NCBI RefSeq assembly: GCF_003990645.1
Contig: NZ_RYZK01000002.1
Location: 62,001 to 126,000, forward strand
Origin: Shimia sediminis
Lineage (GTDB): Bacteria > Pseudomonadota > Alphaproteobacteria > Rhodobacterales > Rhodobacteraceae
Reading direction: 5' to 3'
DNA: 64,000 nucleotides
Part shown: piece by piece, positions 52,649-61,385 of the stretch
Position numbering within the stretch: position 1 is the first letter of the stretch
Layout: each line of letters opens with the position of its first letter
Program-made: the position numbers and the translations under genes
The notes under the pieces: model-generated
What the model was told of the DNA's origin: nothing
The model's input: the letters and a program-made list of their open reading frames with translations, nothing else
Databases searched by the model: none

Positions 52649-53764
52649 ATGTCTGACATTGAAGAAAACAGGTTGGCGCGGCTGCGCAAGCGCATGGCTG
52701 AAACCAACACAGATCTGGTCGCCATCGGACCGGGCAGCCACATGCAATGGCTTCTGGGGCTGAACCCCCATGGCGACGAACGCCCGGTCATGGCGATTGT
52801 CACTGCCAACCACATTGGCGTACTTATGCCCTCTCTGAACGCCGAGGCGTCGCGCGCCCAATGCGCAGACGTGCCGTTTTATGAATGGAGCGACGCCGAC
52901 GGTCCTCTCGGTGCCTTCAAGCATCTCTTAAGCGATGCAAACGCCACACGTCCCGGCCTCAACATCGTGCTGGACGAGATGATGCGCACCGATTTCTCGT
53001 TCCTTTTGCTTGATCAGCTCGATGCCCCAACACACCGCTTTACGCTGGACACAGTTGGCCTCTTACGCGCGGAGAAAGATGCCGAGGAGCGTAGGCTCTT
53101 GAAAGACAGCGCCCTTTTGAACGATGCCGCCTTTGAGCAGGCGTTCAACGCCTTGCGCACTGGCATAACCGAACTCGAAGTGCGCGATATCATCATCGAT
53201 CACTACATGGCAAATGGGGCGGAGCCTGCCTTTTGCATCGTTGCTTTTGGCAGGAACAGTGCCTATCCGCACCATCACACGAGCCTCGATGTCTTGCAGC
53301 CCGACATGGTGGTGCTGATTGACGCCGGATGTCGTTTGTGCGGCTACCCCTCGGACATGACACGGTGCGCTTGGTACGGGGATAAGCCTAATGCCCGGCT
53401 TATAGAAGTTGCAGGAATCGTTGAAGAGGCTGTGCAATCCGCAAAATCCGTCGCACTGCCAGGCACCTTATGCAGCGACGTTGACAAGGCCGCCCGTACG
53501 GTGATTGAGGAGGCCGGTTACGGTCCGGAATTCCTACACCGCACCGGCCATGGCCTGGGCGTCGACGTGCATGAAGCCCCATATATTGCGGCGAACTATC
53601 GCAAACCCTTGAGGGTCGGAAACGTGTTTTCCATTGAACCGGGCGTTTATCTAAAAGGGGAATTTGGTATCCGGCTCGAGGACGTGGCGTTCCTGCATGC
53701 TGACGGCGTCGAAATCCTGTCCGAAATGCACCGTACAGTGCGCCTTCTACCGCTCAAAGACTGA
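52649..53764 (+). CDS. M24-family metallopeptidase (prolidase / aminopeptidase P type)
   Basis: 371 residues from ATG 52649 (GGAGAAG upstream; the frame is open to 52511 inside the previous gene). An N-terminal creatinase-like domain (~130 residues) precedes the pita-bread catalytic domain. All five metal ligands are seen: Asp in LIDAGC, Asp in PSDMTRC, His in HRTGHGLGVDVHE, Glu in FSIEPG, and Glu in IRLEDVAFL. It should hydrolyse Xaa-Pro dipeptides or a related C-N bond in the cytoplasm. Next to a dipeptide importer and its regulator, it is likely the first catabolic enzyme for the imported compound. Confidence 0.9.
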   Translation: MSDIEENRLARLRKRMAETNTDLVAIGPGSHMQWLLGLNPHGDERPVMAIVTANHIGVLMPSLNAEASRAQCADVPFYEWSDADGPLGAFKHLLSDANATRPGLNIVLDEMMRTDFSFLLLDQLDAPTHRFTLDTVGLLRAEKDAEERRLLKDSALLNDAAFEQAFNALRTGITELEVRDIIIDHYMANGAEPAFCIVAFGRNSAYPHHHTSLDVLQPDMVVLIDAGCRLCGYPSDMTRCAWYGDKPNARLIEVAGIVEEAVQSAKSVALPGTLCSDVDKAARTVIEEAGYGPEFLHRTGHGLGVDVHEAPYIAANYRKPLRVGNVFSIEPGVYLKGEFGIRLEDVAFLHADGVEILSEMHRTVRLLPLKD

Positions 53765-54100
53765 AAACACATATCACGCATCCCTTCGAAATGGCCTATC
53801 GCCCCCACCAGGTGGTGCGATTGAGCTGAAAGTGATTTCACCTTCAATGGCTGCGCTCATGATCGATGTGGCTGAATCGATGGGGCTGAAAACGAACATT
53901 CATCACGACCGGCGGGCGGATGACCTGTGGACTGGTCAAAAAAACAGCGAAGTGGCCATCGCCTGGTCATAGTGAAGGATTATGAGCCCCGACCTCCACA
54001 CCTCAAAGTGGTTTGCTTTGACAAAATCAACAAGTGGGGCGTATTAGTTATAGAGAAATAACTAAATTAAATGAGTCGTTCACAATACTTGCGGGGCGCA
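53765..54100. promoter_or_regulatory. Intergenic region with promoter and 22-bp inverted repeat
   Basis: TTAGTTAT (54044-54051) and ATAACTAA (54058-54065) form perfect 8-bp arms around AGAGAA. Upstream, TTGACA at 54018-54023 with TATTAG at 54042-54047 gives a plausible promoter (18-base spacer) that the repeat overlaps. The repeat is probably the operator of the TetR protein at 54508. In the left half a + strand frame ending at 53972 reads like a small protein end but has no convincing start or similarity. Confidence 0.65.
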
Positions 54101-54511
54101 ATGATGACGACGGAGAGTTTTCAGGCCTTGAGGCCGCGGCCACGTCTAAAGGGCATTGCTTTTTTGGCGATAGTGTTCGGATCGGCGACGATCATTTCCG
54201 GGGGTAAGGTCCTGTTTGGACCTGATGCAGTGAGAGAGATGGCAGGCCGCGTCGTGCCTTTTGTTGTCTGGATCAACTTTTTTTCCGGGTTTGCCTACAT
54301 TGCCGCCGGCTTGGCCATTTGGCGCGCTCTTCCTTGGGCCTTGGGCTTGTCGATTGCCATCGCCGTGGTGGCTTGTGCGGTGACGATAGGGTTCGGTATC
54401 TGGGTGGCAGTCGGCGGCGCCTACGAGTTGCGAACCGTCGGCGCATTGACGCTTCGAACCGGATTTTGGGTAGCAATTGCCTTGGCCTTATGGCGCGCCA
54501 AAACACGATGA
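54101..54511 (+). CDS. Small integral membrane protein, unknown function
   Basis: About 136 residues from ATG 54101 (ATG 54104 is adjacent; ATG 54071 is possible but touches the operator and has no ribosome site). Four hydrophobic segments are visible (IAFLAIVFGSATIISGG, VPFVVWINFFSGFAYIAAGLAIW, ALGLSIAIAVVACAVTIGFGIW and FWVAIALALW as separate stretches). No catalytic motif is seen. Its stop overlaps the TetR start by four bases (ATGA), so it belongs to the efflux operon, perhaps as an accessory membrane protein. Confidence 0.7.
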   Translation: MMTTESFQALRPRPRLKGIAFLAIVFGSATIISGGKVLFGPDAVREMAGRVVPFVVWINFFSGFAYIAAGLAIWRALPWALGLSIAIAVVACAVTIGFGIWVAVGGAYELRTVGALTLRTGFWVAIALALWRAKTR

Positions 54512-55116
54512 TGAGAACCCGGAAGCCTGCATCCGTCCGAAAAGCGGAAATAACACGCGCTGCCCTTGAGCTAGCATTCGAGGTTGGTCCGGATCGCGTG
54601 ACGACCGCTATGATCGCCGATCGCCTGGGCTTGACGCAGCCTGCGATCTACAAGCATTTCCCCAACAAGGACGATATCTGGAACACGGTCACCGACGACC
54701 TGTGCCAGCGCATTGATACCAACATCCATGCAGCAAACGGCCAGCCCGAGCCTTTCAACCGTCTGCGGCGACTGATCATGGGGCAGCTTCAACTGCTACA
54801 CGACCACCCTGCCTTGCCCGAGATAATGGTGATGCGCGATCCCAACGTCGACGCCACCGCGATTCGGACACGGGTCACGACCTGCATGGGGGGACTTCGT
54901 GCGGCCATTCACCGGGCCATTTCCGAAGCGCAGGCCGTAGACAAAATCCGATCCGACCTTGATGCCGAGGATTGTACCAACCTGCTGGTCGGTGTTGTCC
55001 AGGGAATGGCTCTGAGGCTGCTGCGGTTTCGCGAGCCTGAAAACTTCTTGAGAACCGGCGCCCGTTTGCTGGACCTCCAGCTTAAACTCTTAACAGAACA
55101 CGGAGAACTCCAATGA
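54508..55116 (+). CDS. TetR-family regulator of the RND efflux operon
   Basis: 202 residues from ATG 54508, overlapping the previous stop. The helix-turn-helix lies at about 10-55 (KAEITRAALELAFEVG, TTAMIADRLGLTQPAIYKHFPNKDDIW). The C-terminal ligand domain is all-helical and variable, as usual. Its stop overlaps the start of the membrane-fusion protein gene (ATGA). It likely represses the whole operon through the inverted repeat at 54044-54065 and is relieved by an efflux substrate. Confidence 0.9.
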   Translation: MMRTRKPASVRKAEITRAALELAFEVGPDRVTTAMIADRLGLTQPAIYKHFPNKDDIWNTVTDDLCQRIDTNIHAANGQPEPFNRLRRLIMGQLQLLHDHPALPEIMVMRDPNVDATAIRTRVTTCMGGLRAAIHRAISEAQAVDKIRSDLDAEDCTNLLVGVVQGMALRLLRFREPENFLRTGARLLDLQLKLLTEHGELQ

Positions 55117-56471
55117 GACCTGGTCTAAAGGTCCTTCTGATTACTCTACCCATCAGTGCTCTCGGAGTGGCCGCACTTGTCTATGTCATCGCAAACGGCG
55201 CCCCGCCAGACCGCATCCCGCTCACCGAACGCGCAACACCGGTGCGGGTGATCACGGCCCAGACAACGGCAGTGGCCCCTCGCGTGGTTGGGTTCGGCTT
55301 TGCTCGGCCCTCCCGAACCTACGAGGCCATTGCCCAGGTCGGGGGAACCATCGAACACATCAATGCGGGTTTAGAGAAGGGTGCTATTTTGCCCGCAAGT
55401 TCGGTTCTGTTGCGCATATCGCCCGCCGATTTCACCCTAGCCATTGCACAAGCCAACGCCAACATCCGCGCCGCCGAAGCGCGGCTATCGGAGATTGCAG
55501 TCTCCGAAACCAACCAGGCCGAAGCGCTTGAGATCGAAAGAGAAGTTTTGGCATTGCGGGCCGCTGATCTGGAACGGGCTGAGACGCTGCTTCGAAACGG
55601 CACGATTTCGCAAACAGGCTTGGATGCCGCGCGCACCGCCCATCTGGCGCAACGCCAGAAGATGCAATCGTTGGAAAGTGCGCTGGCACTCGTCCCGACG
55701 CAACGGGCCGTTCAAACCGAGCAAATCGCCGTCTATCAATCCGCCTTGGAGACTGCCAAGCTGAACCTGGCCCGAACGGAGTTGACCCTGCCTTTCGCCG
55801 CGCGCGTCGCCTCTGTGTCCGTTGAGACAGGGCAGTTCCTGCGCTCAGGTCAAACTGCCGCCGTCCTGGATGGTATTGATGCCGCAGAGGTCGAAGCCCA
55901 AGTTCCGATCGCCGCGCTCAAGACGCTGCTCGAGTATTCGTTTGGCAGTCAAGAAACGGTTGCCCTTGATTCCGCCACGATGACGGAAGTTCTGCGCAAC
56001 CTGGGTCTTTCTGCCGAAGTTCATCTTCGGCTTGAAGACGAGATTATCAAGTGGCCCGCCAAGGTCGACCGGATCAGCGACACTATCGATCCGAAATCCG
56101 GAACCCTGGGGGTGATCGTGCGTGTTGACACCGCCTACTCCGAGGTCGAACCCGGGAAACGGCCCCCTCTGACTAAGGGAATGTTTGTTGAGGTTTCGTT
56201 ACAGGGCAAACCAGAGAGCGGCATCTGGGTGCCGCGAAGTGCAGTGCGCGAAGGTCGGCTTTTGCTAGCCGATGCAGAGGACCGGTTGCGGGCGACTGAG
56301 GTCGAAACAATGCTGGTGCAGGACGGGATAGCCTTGATCTCGGGCGATGTTGCCCCAGGTGCGCGAATTCTCTTCAGCCAGCCGGGCAACGTCGTGGACG
56401 GCATGTTGCTTGACGTGACCGAAGACAGAGCGTTGGCGGACTGGCTGGCGACAGAGGGGCGATTGGAATGA
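55113..56471 (+). CDS. RND efflux periplasmic adaptor (membrane-fusion protein, HlyD/AcrA-like)
   Basis: 452 residues. One N-terminal membrane segment (about 6-28, LLITLPISALGVAALVYVIA) anchors it in the inner membrane; no lipoprotein cysteine is seen. A barrel-lipoyl half (YEAIAQVGGTIEHINAGLEKGA), a long helical hairpin (about 105-205) and the returning half (TELTLPFAARVASVSVETGQF) follow. It bridges the RND pump and an outer-membrane channel. No outer-membrane factor gene is present in the window, so one encoded elsewhere must be used. It overlaps both neighbours by four bases. Confidence 0.9.
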   Translation: MRPGLKVLLITLPISALGVAALVYVIANGAPPDRIPLTERATPVRVITAQTTAVAPRVVGFGFARPSRTYEAIAQVGGTIEHINAGLEKGAILPASSVLLRISPADFTLAIAQANANIRAAEARLSEIAVSETNQAEALEIEREVLALRAADLERAETLLRNGTISQTGLDAARTAHLAQRQKMQSLESALALVPTQRAVQTEQIAVYQSALETAKLNLARTELTLPFAARVASVSVETGQFLRSGQTAAVLDGIDAAEVEAQVPIAALKTLLEYSFGSQETVALDSATMTEVLRNLGLSAEVHLRLEDEIIKWPAKVDRISDTIDPKSGTLGVIVRVDTAYSEVEPGKRPPLTKGMFVEVSLQGKPESGIWVPRSAVREGRLLLADAEDRLRATEVETMLVQDGIALISGDVAPGARILFSQPGNVVDGMLLDVTEDRALADWLATEGRLE

Positions 56472-59400
56472 TCCGGTTTTTTGCTGGCCATCCGACCATT
56501 GCCAATCTTTTGATGATCGCCTTCCTGATCTCTGGAATATTTGTCGCCCCGACACTCTTACGGGAAACCTTTCCGCGTGCCGCGCAAAACGAAGTCGAGA
56601 TCACCGTGCCCTATCCCGGCGCCCGCCCGGAGGAAGTAGAAACCGCCATCTGCGAACGTATCGAGAATGCGCTTGATGCGGTGACAGGAATTGACCACCG
56701 GGCATGCGAGGCGCGCGAGGGCCTGGCGCGATCGGTTGTAAGGATGCGCGAAGGAGAGGATTATCAGGCTTTCCTTGCCGATGTGAAATCCGAAATTGAC
56801 GGAATTACCGATCTGCCAGAGCGCACCGAAACAGCCCGTGTCCGCGCCATGGGGCAGACCGACTTCGTTGCCTCGGTCGCCGTGACCGGCCCCGAACGTC
56901 GCACCGACCTTAAGGACCTTGCAGAAGACACGCGCAAACGCATGCTGGTTTGGGGCGGCATTCCGAAGGTCGACATCCGAGGGTTCTCCACCCGCGAATT
57001 ACACATTGGCCTCAAACCCGATGCGCTCCTGCAATTTGGTATTTCAGTCGCAGAAGTCGCCCGCCTGGTGCAATTGGGCAGTGTCGACCTGCCCGCTGGG
57101 GACATCGCCACCCCGACCGAGACCCTGCTGATACGCGTGGCTGAAGAACGGCGGACGGTCGACGATTTGGCCGCTCTGGTCGTGCGGTCTTCGGCTTCTG
57201 GTGGGCAGGTCCATCTGGGCGACATTGCAACGATCACCGAACAGTTTTCAAGCGACGAGGACATCATCACCTTTGACGGGCGGCCCGCGGCCGTTCTGGA
57301 CATCAGCAAAACCCGGTCCGAAGATACGCTGACGGTCATTGACGAGGTGAAAGCTTTCATCGAAGCCGAGCGGCAGCAAGGGCCGCCCGGCGTGGTGATG
57401 GAAGTTACCGCCGACGCGGCCTCAATCGTGCGCGACCGGCTGACACTGGTCGTGGTCAACGGCCTGCAGGGGCTGGCGCTGGTGTTCCTTGTCCTCTGGC
57501 TGTTTTTCGGGTTCCGGTTCTCGTTCTGGGTAGCCATGGGCCTTCCGGTGTCCTTCATGGGCGGCATCGCCCTGATGTGGATGGTCGGTTACTCGTTGAA
57601 CCTGATGACGACACTCGGTCTCTTGATCGTGATAGGCCTGCTGATGGATGACGCCATCGTCATTGCCGAAAACATCGCCCGCCAGCGCGAAAAAGGCCTT
57701 GGCGCCATGGATGCTGCTGTCGAAGGGGCGACCCAGGTCCTTCCCAATGTCCTTGCTTCTTTCACTACGACCGCTCTGATCTTCGGGTCTCTGGCTTTTC
57801 TGAAGGGCGATATCGGTGCGGTCCTTCGCGTCGTTCCAGTGGTCATGATGTTTGTGCTCGCGGTATCGCTGGTCGAAGCCTTCCTGATCCTTCCGCACCA
57901 CTTGATCCACAGCCTCGACCGGCCGCCAACAAAAACGGGCGTGACCGCGCGTGTCGAAGCCTTTGTTGTCTGGGCTCGCGAACGGCTGGTCGGCCCACTT
58001 GTCGATCTGGCGATTCGCTGGCGCTATGTGACGGCTGGCCTGAGCTTTGCTGCGCTTCTGGTATCGGCCAGCATGTTGGCGGGCGGCTACCTCAAGTTCA
58101 CGGCCTTCCCAGAACTGGACGGCGATACAATTGTGGCGCGGGTGCTGCTCCCACAGGGTACGCCGCTCAAACGGACCGAAGAGATCGTGGCGCAGCTGGA
58201 AGACGGGCTGGAGCAGGTCAACAAGCAACTCTCGCCCGAACAGCCAGGGGAGGCGAATCTGGTCAAACACGTCTCCGTCTATTACGGCGAGAACCGGGAT
58301 GCGTTCGAAACCGGCGCCCACGTGGCGACACTCAGCGTAGATCTCTTGCCCTCGTCCAACCGAGTGCACCGACCCGACGCCATTATGGAACTCTGGCGCG
58401 ATATCGTCGGACCGGTGCCTGATGTGATCAGCTTGAAATACGCGGAATCGACCATCGGACCGGCCGGGATCGCCATCGATATGCGGCTGAAAGGCGGCGA
58501 TTTGGCCGAACTCAAATCCGCGTCACTAGAGCTTCAGGACTGGATTTGGCAATATGCCGGAGTCACATCCGTGCTCGATGATCTGCGACCGGGCAAACGC
58601 GAATTGCGTGTGACGCTGAACGATGCCGCCGGTCCGATGGGGATCTCAGCGGCGATGGTCGCGGATCAACTCAGGGCAGCCTATTTTGGTACGACCGTGA
58701 GTGAATTGCAGGTCAAGGGCAACCTTCTGGAAGTTACCGCGCAGTTCACACCTGGATTTCAGGATACCTTCAGGTCATTCGATGATTTCCATGTCGCCCG
58801 CGCAGATGGGTCCACTATCCCACTTGGCGTTGTCGCAGATGTCGAGACCGGACAGGGCTACAACCGGATCAATCGTGAAAATGGCATACGCACGGTCACT
58901 GTTCAGGGCACGATCGACACCCGCATTGCAAATGCAAACGCAATTGTCGGAGATGTTCTGACCAATTTTGTGCCCGATCTGCTGGCCCGCCACCCCGGTA
59001 TCGCTTTGGATGTTGAAGGTCAAAATGCTGAAGCAGGCAAAACCCAGAAATCCATGCTAAAGGGGTTTCTGCTTGGGCTGATAGGGGTGTTCCTCATGCT
59101 CAGCTTTCTGTTCCGCTCCTACGTCGAACCCGTCGTGGTAATGCTGGTCATCCCCCTTTCCCTGACCGGGGCAATCTTTGGGCATATGGCCATGGGGCTG
59201 GATTTCTCAATGCCCAGCATGCTTGGGTTTGTGGCCCTTGCCGGCGTGGTCGTGAACAACTCGATCCTGTTGGTGGATTTTGTCAAACGCGAACACGGCG
59301 ATGCGACAACGGTGGCCGTGGCGGCAGCCCGGGCCGCTCGCGCCCGCTTCCGGGCCATCTTTCTGACCACTATGACAACGGCGGCCGGGCTTTTACCGAT

Positions 59401-59623
59401 CCTGACGGAATCCAGTCTTCAGGCGCAAGTCCTGATCCCGCTGGTCACCAGTCTGATGTTCGGCCTGCTCACTGCCAGCCTGATTGTGCTGTTCGCGCTT
59501 CCGGCAATTTACGCCATTCTGGACGATCTGGGCCTCAGCACATTGGCCCAGATGCGCAAGAGGTTGGGGAACCCCGCAACCATGCTGTACAAATCTCACA
59601 AGACGACTTCTAGCGGGCCCTGA
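56468..59623 (+). CDS. RND-family efflux transporter (AcrB-like)
   Basis: 1051 residues, the normal size for a hydrophobe/amphiphile-efflux pump. A first membrane helix near 10-30 is followed by a large periplasmic domain, then helices 2-7 (about 325-510). A second periplasmic domain and helices 8-12 (about 860-1030) follow. The helix-4 proton-relay pair is present in GLLMDDAIVIAENIARQREKG (adjacent aspartates). It exports lipophilic compounds or organic cations using proton influx, together with the adaptor encoded upstream. It is the last gene of the four-gene operon. Confidence 0.93.
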   Translation: MIRFFAGHPTIANLLMIAFLISGIFVAPTLLRETFPRAAQNEVEITVPYPGARPEEVETAICERIENALDAVTGIDHRACEAREGLARSVVRMREGEDYQAFLADVKSEIDGITDLPERTETARVRAMGQTDFVASVAVTGPERRTDLKDLAEDTRKRMLVWGGIPKVDIRGFSTRELHIGLKPDALLQFGISVAEVARLVQLGSVDLPAGDIATPTETLLIRVAEERRTVDDLAALVVRSSASGGQVHLGDIATITEQFSSDEDIITFDGRPAAVLDISKTRSEDTLTVIDEVKAFIEAERQQGPPGVVMEVTADAASIVRDRLTLVVVNGLQGLALVFLVLWLFFGFRFSFWVAMGLPVSFMGGIALMWMVGYSLNLMTTLGLLIVIGLLMDDAIVIAENIARQREKGLGAMDAAVEGATQVLPNVLASFTTTALIFGSLAFLKGDIGAVLRVVPVVMMFVLAVSLVEAFLILPHHLIHSLDRPPTKTGVTARVEAFVVWARERLVGPLVDLAIRWRYVTAGLSFAALLVSASMLAGGYLKFTAFPELDGDTIVARVLLPQGTPLKRTEEIVAQLEDGLEQVNKQLSPEQPGEANLVKHVSVYYGENRDAFETGAHVATLSVDLLPSSNRVHRPDAIMELWRDIVGPVPDVISLKYAESTIGPAGIAIDMRLKGGDLAELKSASLELQDWIWQYAGVTSVLDDLRPGKRELRVTLNDAAGPMGISAAMVADQLRAAYFGTTVSELQVKGNLLEVTAQFTPGFQDTFRSFDDFHVARADGSTIPLGVVADVETGQGYNRINRENGIRTVTVQGTIDTRIANANAIVGDVLTNFVPDLLARHPGIALDVEGQNAEAGKTQKSMLKGFLLGLIGVFLMLSFLFRSYVEPVVVMLVIPLSLTGAIFGHMAMGLDFSMPSMLGFVALAGVVVNNSILLVDFVKREHGDATTVAVAAARAARARFRAIFLTTMTTAAGLLPILTESSLQAQVLIPLVTSLMFGLLTASLIVLFALPAIYAILDDLGLSTLAQMRKRLGNPATMLYKSHKTTSSGP

Positions 59624-59639
59624 TTGAAGTGATTGAGAA

Positions 59640-60010
59640 CGGATGCATGGACGGAAACAGATTTCTGTAAACTTCGTATGCGTCGAAAGCGGTGCATGGC
59701 CCTCTCTCTTCGTCAAATGGGTAGGTGGGAGTTCTCGGCGCAATTGCGCTTCCAGAGACCCGGCTCCTGCTACTCCGCATTTCCGATGACCTTTACCGCA
59801 GCGCCATAGGAACGCAATTTGTCGGTGACGACGCCCTCCGGTTGGACGTAGCGTTTTTTTGCTTTCTTCTAGAATTTAAGGGCTGTGGTGCGGTCTCGAC
59901 GTTTCGTGACTGAGCTTTCCAACACCTCGCCCTCATGATCAACCGCCCGCCAGAGGTAATGCTGGGCGCCACTAATGTTCACGAAGGCCTCGTCCAGGTG
60001 CCATTGTCAG
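59640..60010 (-). pseudogene. IS6-family transposase remnant
   Basis: The complement reads, with stops and frame changes, WHLDEAFVNISGAQHYLWRAV, DHEGEVLESSVTKRRDRTTAL, then VQPEGVVTDKLRSYGAA, then AENSHLP and RRERAMHRFRRIRSLQK. This is the DDE core (first and second Asp) and C-terminus of an IS6/IS26-like transposase. In-frame stops (for example after VIGNAE and after ENSHLPI) and a missing N-terminus show that it is decayed. The conserved C-terminal text means the origin is clear even though no intact frame exists. Confidence 0.8.
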
Positions 60011-60111
60011 TTCAGGTAAAACCGCGTTCGGCTGGCCGGTTTTCTTCTGATCTCGGCCACAAACAATGGGCCTGTAAGGTGCGGCTACCCGTGGGACATT
60101 TCGGGTTACCG

Positions 60112-60235
60112 TTATAGCTTTTCTCTGAGAGCTTCGTAAGGCGTTTTTCCGTTGTGTGCTCCATGCGGCCTGTGGAAGTTGTAGAAAGTGACCGCGCTGC
60201 CCAACTCAACCCAACTTCTTCTGTCATGACCAAGC
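60112..60235 (-). pseudogene. Integrase-core (IS3/IS481-type) transposase C-terminal fragment
   Basis: The complement encodes WVELGSAVTFYNFHRPHGAH followed by NGKTPYEALREKL and a TAA at 60114-60112. This is the typical end of rve-fold transposases. Nothing upstream on the same strand supplies the catalytic core, so it is a fragment. It lies next to the IS6 remnant, which points to repeated insertions at this spot. Confidence 0.75.
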
Positions 60236-60425
60236 ACATATGCGCCTGACTGCTCGATCTCTGCCGCCCTTTTTCAGCCATGCATGTGGAGGCAGGCGTA
60301 AAACTACGTTATGCTCGATTTTGAACGCGCAGTAATTGGTGTCCTGCACCTTCACTGCTCACACAGCGGGGCTGCAACTGCCTTGTGGCGCATCTGCATG
60401 AAGTACAGAGATTTGGGAGTTTACT
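60236..60425. other. Residual intergenic region
   Basis: No gene is seen between the transposase fragment and the hydrolase. GGGAG at 60415-60419 is the ribosome-binding site for the GTG start at 60426. Confidence 0.4.
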
Positions 60426-61316
60426 GTGCCTACTTGTAAAGCAAACGGAATAAGCATCGAAGTGGAACAGCACGGCACCAAAGATGCGCCAGCTATATTA
60501 TTGGTTCGAGGATTGGGTTCTCAACTCATACATTGGCCGAATTCTCTGATCGAAGGTCTCGTAGAGAAAGGATTTCGTGTCGTAACTTTTGACAACCGAG
60601 ATATGGGGTTGACGCAGAAGTTCACGGAATTCGGAGTTCCAGATATTGCAGAGCTTGAAACGAAAGTTGCTGCGAACGAACCTGTCGACGTGCCCTATAC
60701 ACTGAGGAATATGTCAGACGATGCAATTGCGGTGCTTGATGTTTGTGGAATCGACAAAGCCCATGTGATGGGCATCTCAATGGGCGGTGGGATTGTTCAA
60801 CACATGGCCTTGGATCATGCGGACCGATTGCTCAGCGCAACCATAGTCATGTCCTCAAGCTGGGCACCGGATCTCCCCCAAGCTGAACCGGAGGTCTGGG
60901 AATTGATGTTCTCTCAGCCCGCGTCGCATAGCCGTGAAGATGTCATTGCCCATACTCTGATTTGCGATCGAGCCTTTGGTAGCCCAGGCTACCCCTTTGA
61001 CCTAGAAGATCGAAGCGAGTTGATCGGCCGCGCTTTTGATCGGTGTTACAATCCCGAAGGCGCGACACGGCAATATGCCGCCGTGATTGCATCGCGAGGG
61101 CGCGCATCTGATCTCGGCAGAATTGATCTCCCGGTTTTGGTCATTCACGGCACTGGCGACGCATTGTTGCCCATCGCCCATGGTCGCGACGTCGCGGCTC
61201 GTATTCCCGGTGCCGAATTCATCGAAATTGAGGGAATGGGGCATGATCTGGAAGGTGCGGTGCCTGGAATGATCGTCGAGCATGTGACCAGGCTGGCACA
61301 AAGTGCCCGCAACTAA
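60426..61316 (+). CDS. Alpha/beta hydrolase (GTG start)
   Basis: 296 residues from GTG 60426 with GGGAG seven bases upstream. The hydrolase fold is well preserved: LLVRGLGSQLIHW (where HG is usual before the oxyanion loop the text is RG), FDNRDMGLT, nucleophile elbow GISMGGG, acid in VIHGTGDALLP, and catalytic His in EGMGHDLE. It belongs to the broad family of esterases, lactonases and aclacinomycin-methylesterase-like enzymes; the substrate is unknown. It stands alone between decayed transposases and a convergent ABC importer. Confidence 0.88.
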   Translation: MPTCKANGISIEVEQHGTKDAPAILLVRGLGSQLIHWPNSLIEGLVEKGFRVVTFDNRDMGLTQKFTEFGVPDIAELETKVAANEPVDVPYTLRNMSDDAIAVLDVCGIDKAHVMGISMGGGIVQHMALDHADRLLSATIVMSSSWAPDLPQAEPEVWELMFSQPASHSREDVIAHTLICDRAFGSPGYPFDLEDRSELIGRAFDRCYNPEGATRQYAAVIASRGRASDLGRIDLPVLVIHGTGDALLPIAHGRDVAARIPGAEFIEIEGMGHDLEGAVPGMIVEHVTRLAQSARN

Positions 61317-61324
61317 AGCAGAAT

Positions 61325-61344
61325 AGGCCCGCTCTCGCGGGCCT
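61325..61344. terminator. Hairpin between convergent genes
   Basis: AGGCCCGC and GCGGGCCT form a perfect 8-bp stem around TCTC, nine bases after the hydrolase stop and before the convergent ATPase stop (61386). It is a likely bidirectional terminator, with no long T run. Confidence 0.72.
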
Positions 61345-61385
61345 TGCTCCGGTTTATCCAAGGTTCGATCGATTGATCCGCTGGT

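Noticed and set aside
52649-53764. Reading the M24 protein as the DMSP lyase DddP
   Set aside because: DddP is an M24 relative, but this protein is shorter, has a complete canonical set of peptidase metal ligands, and sits beside a peptide importer.
53664-53972. 102-codon frame ending in the gap after the M24 gene
   Set aside because: It starts inside the peptidase gene in another frame. The tail looks protein-like, but no start or family could be supported.
57422-58369. 315-codon open frame on the - strand
   Set aside because: It is antisense to the RND pump; its composition (Gln/His/Asp-rich) is typical of a shadow frame in high-GC DNA.
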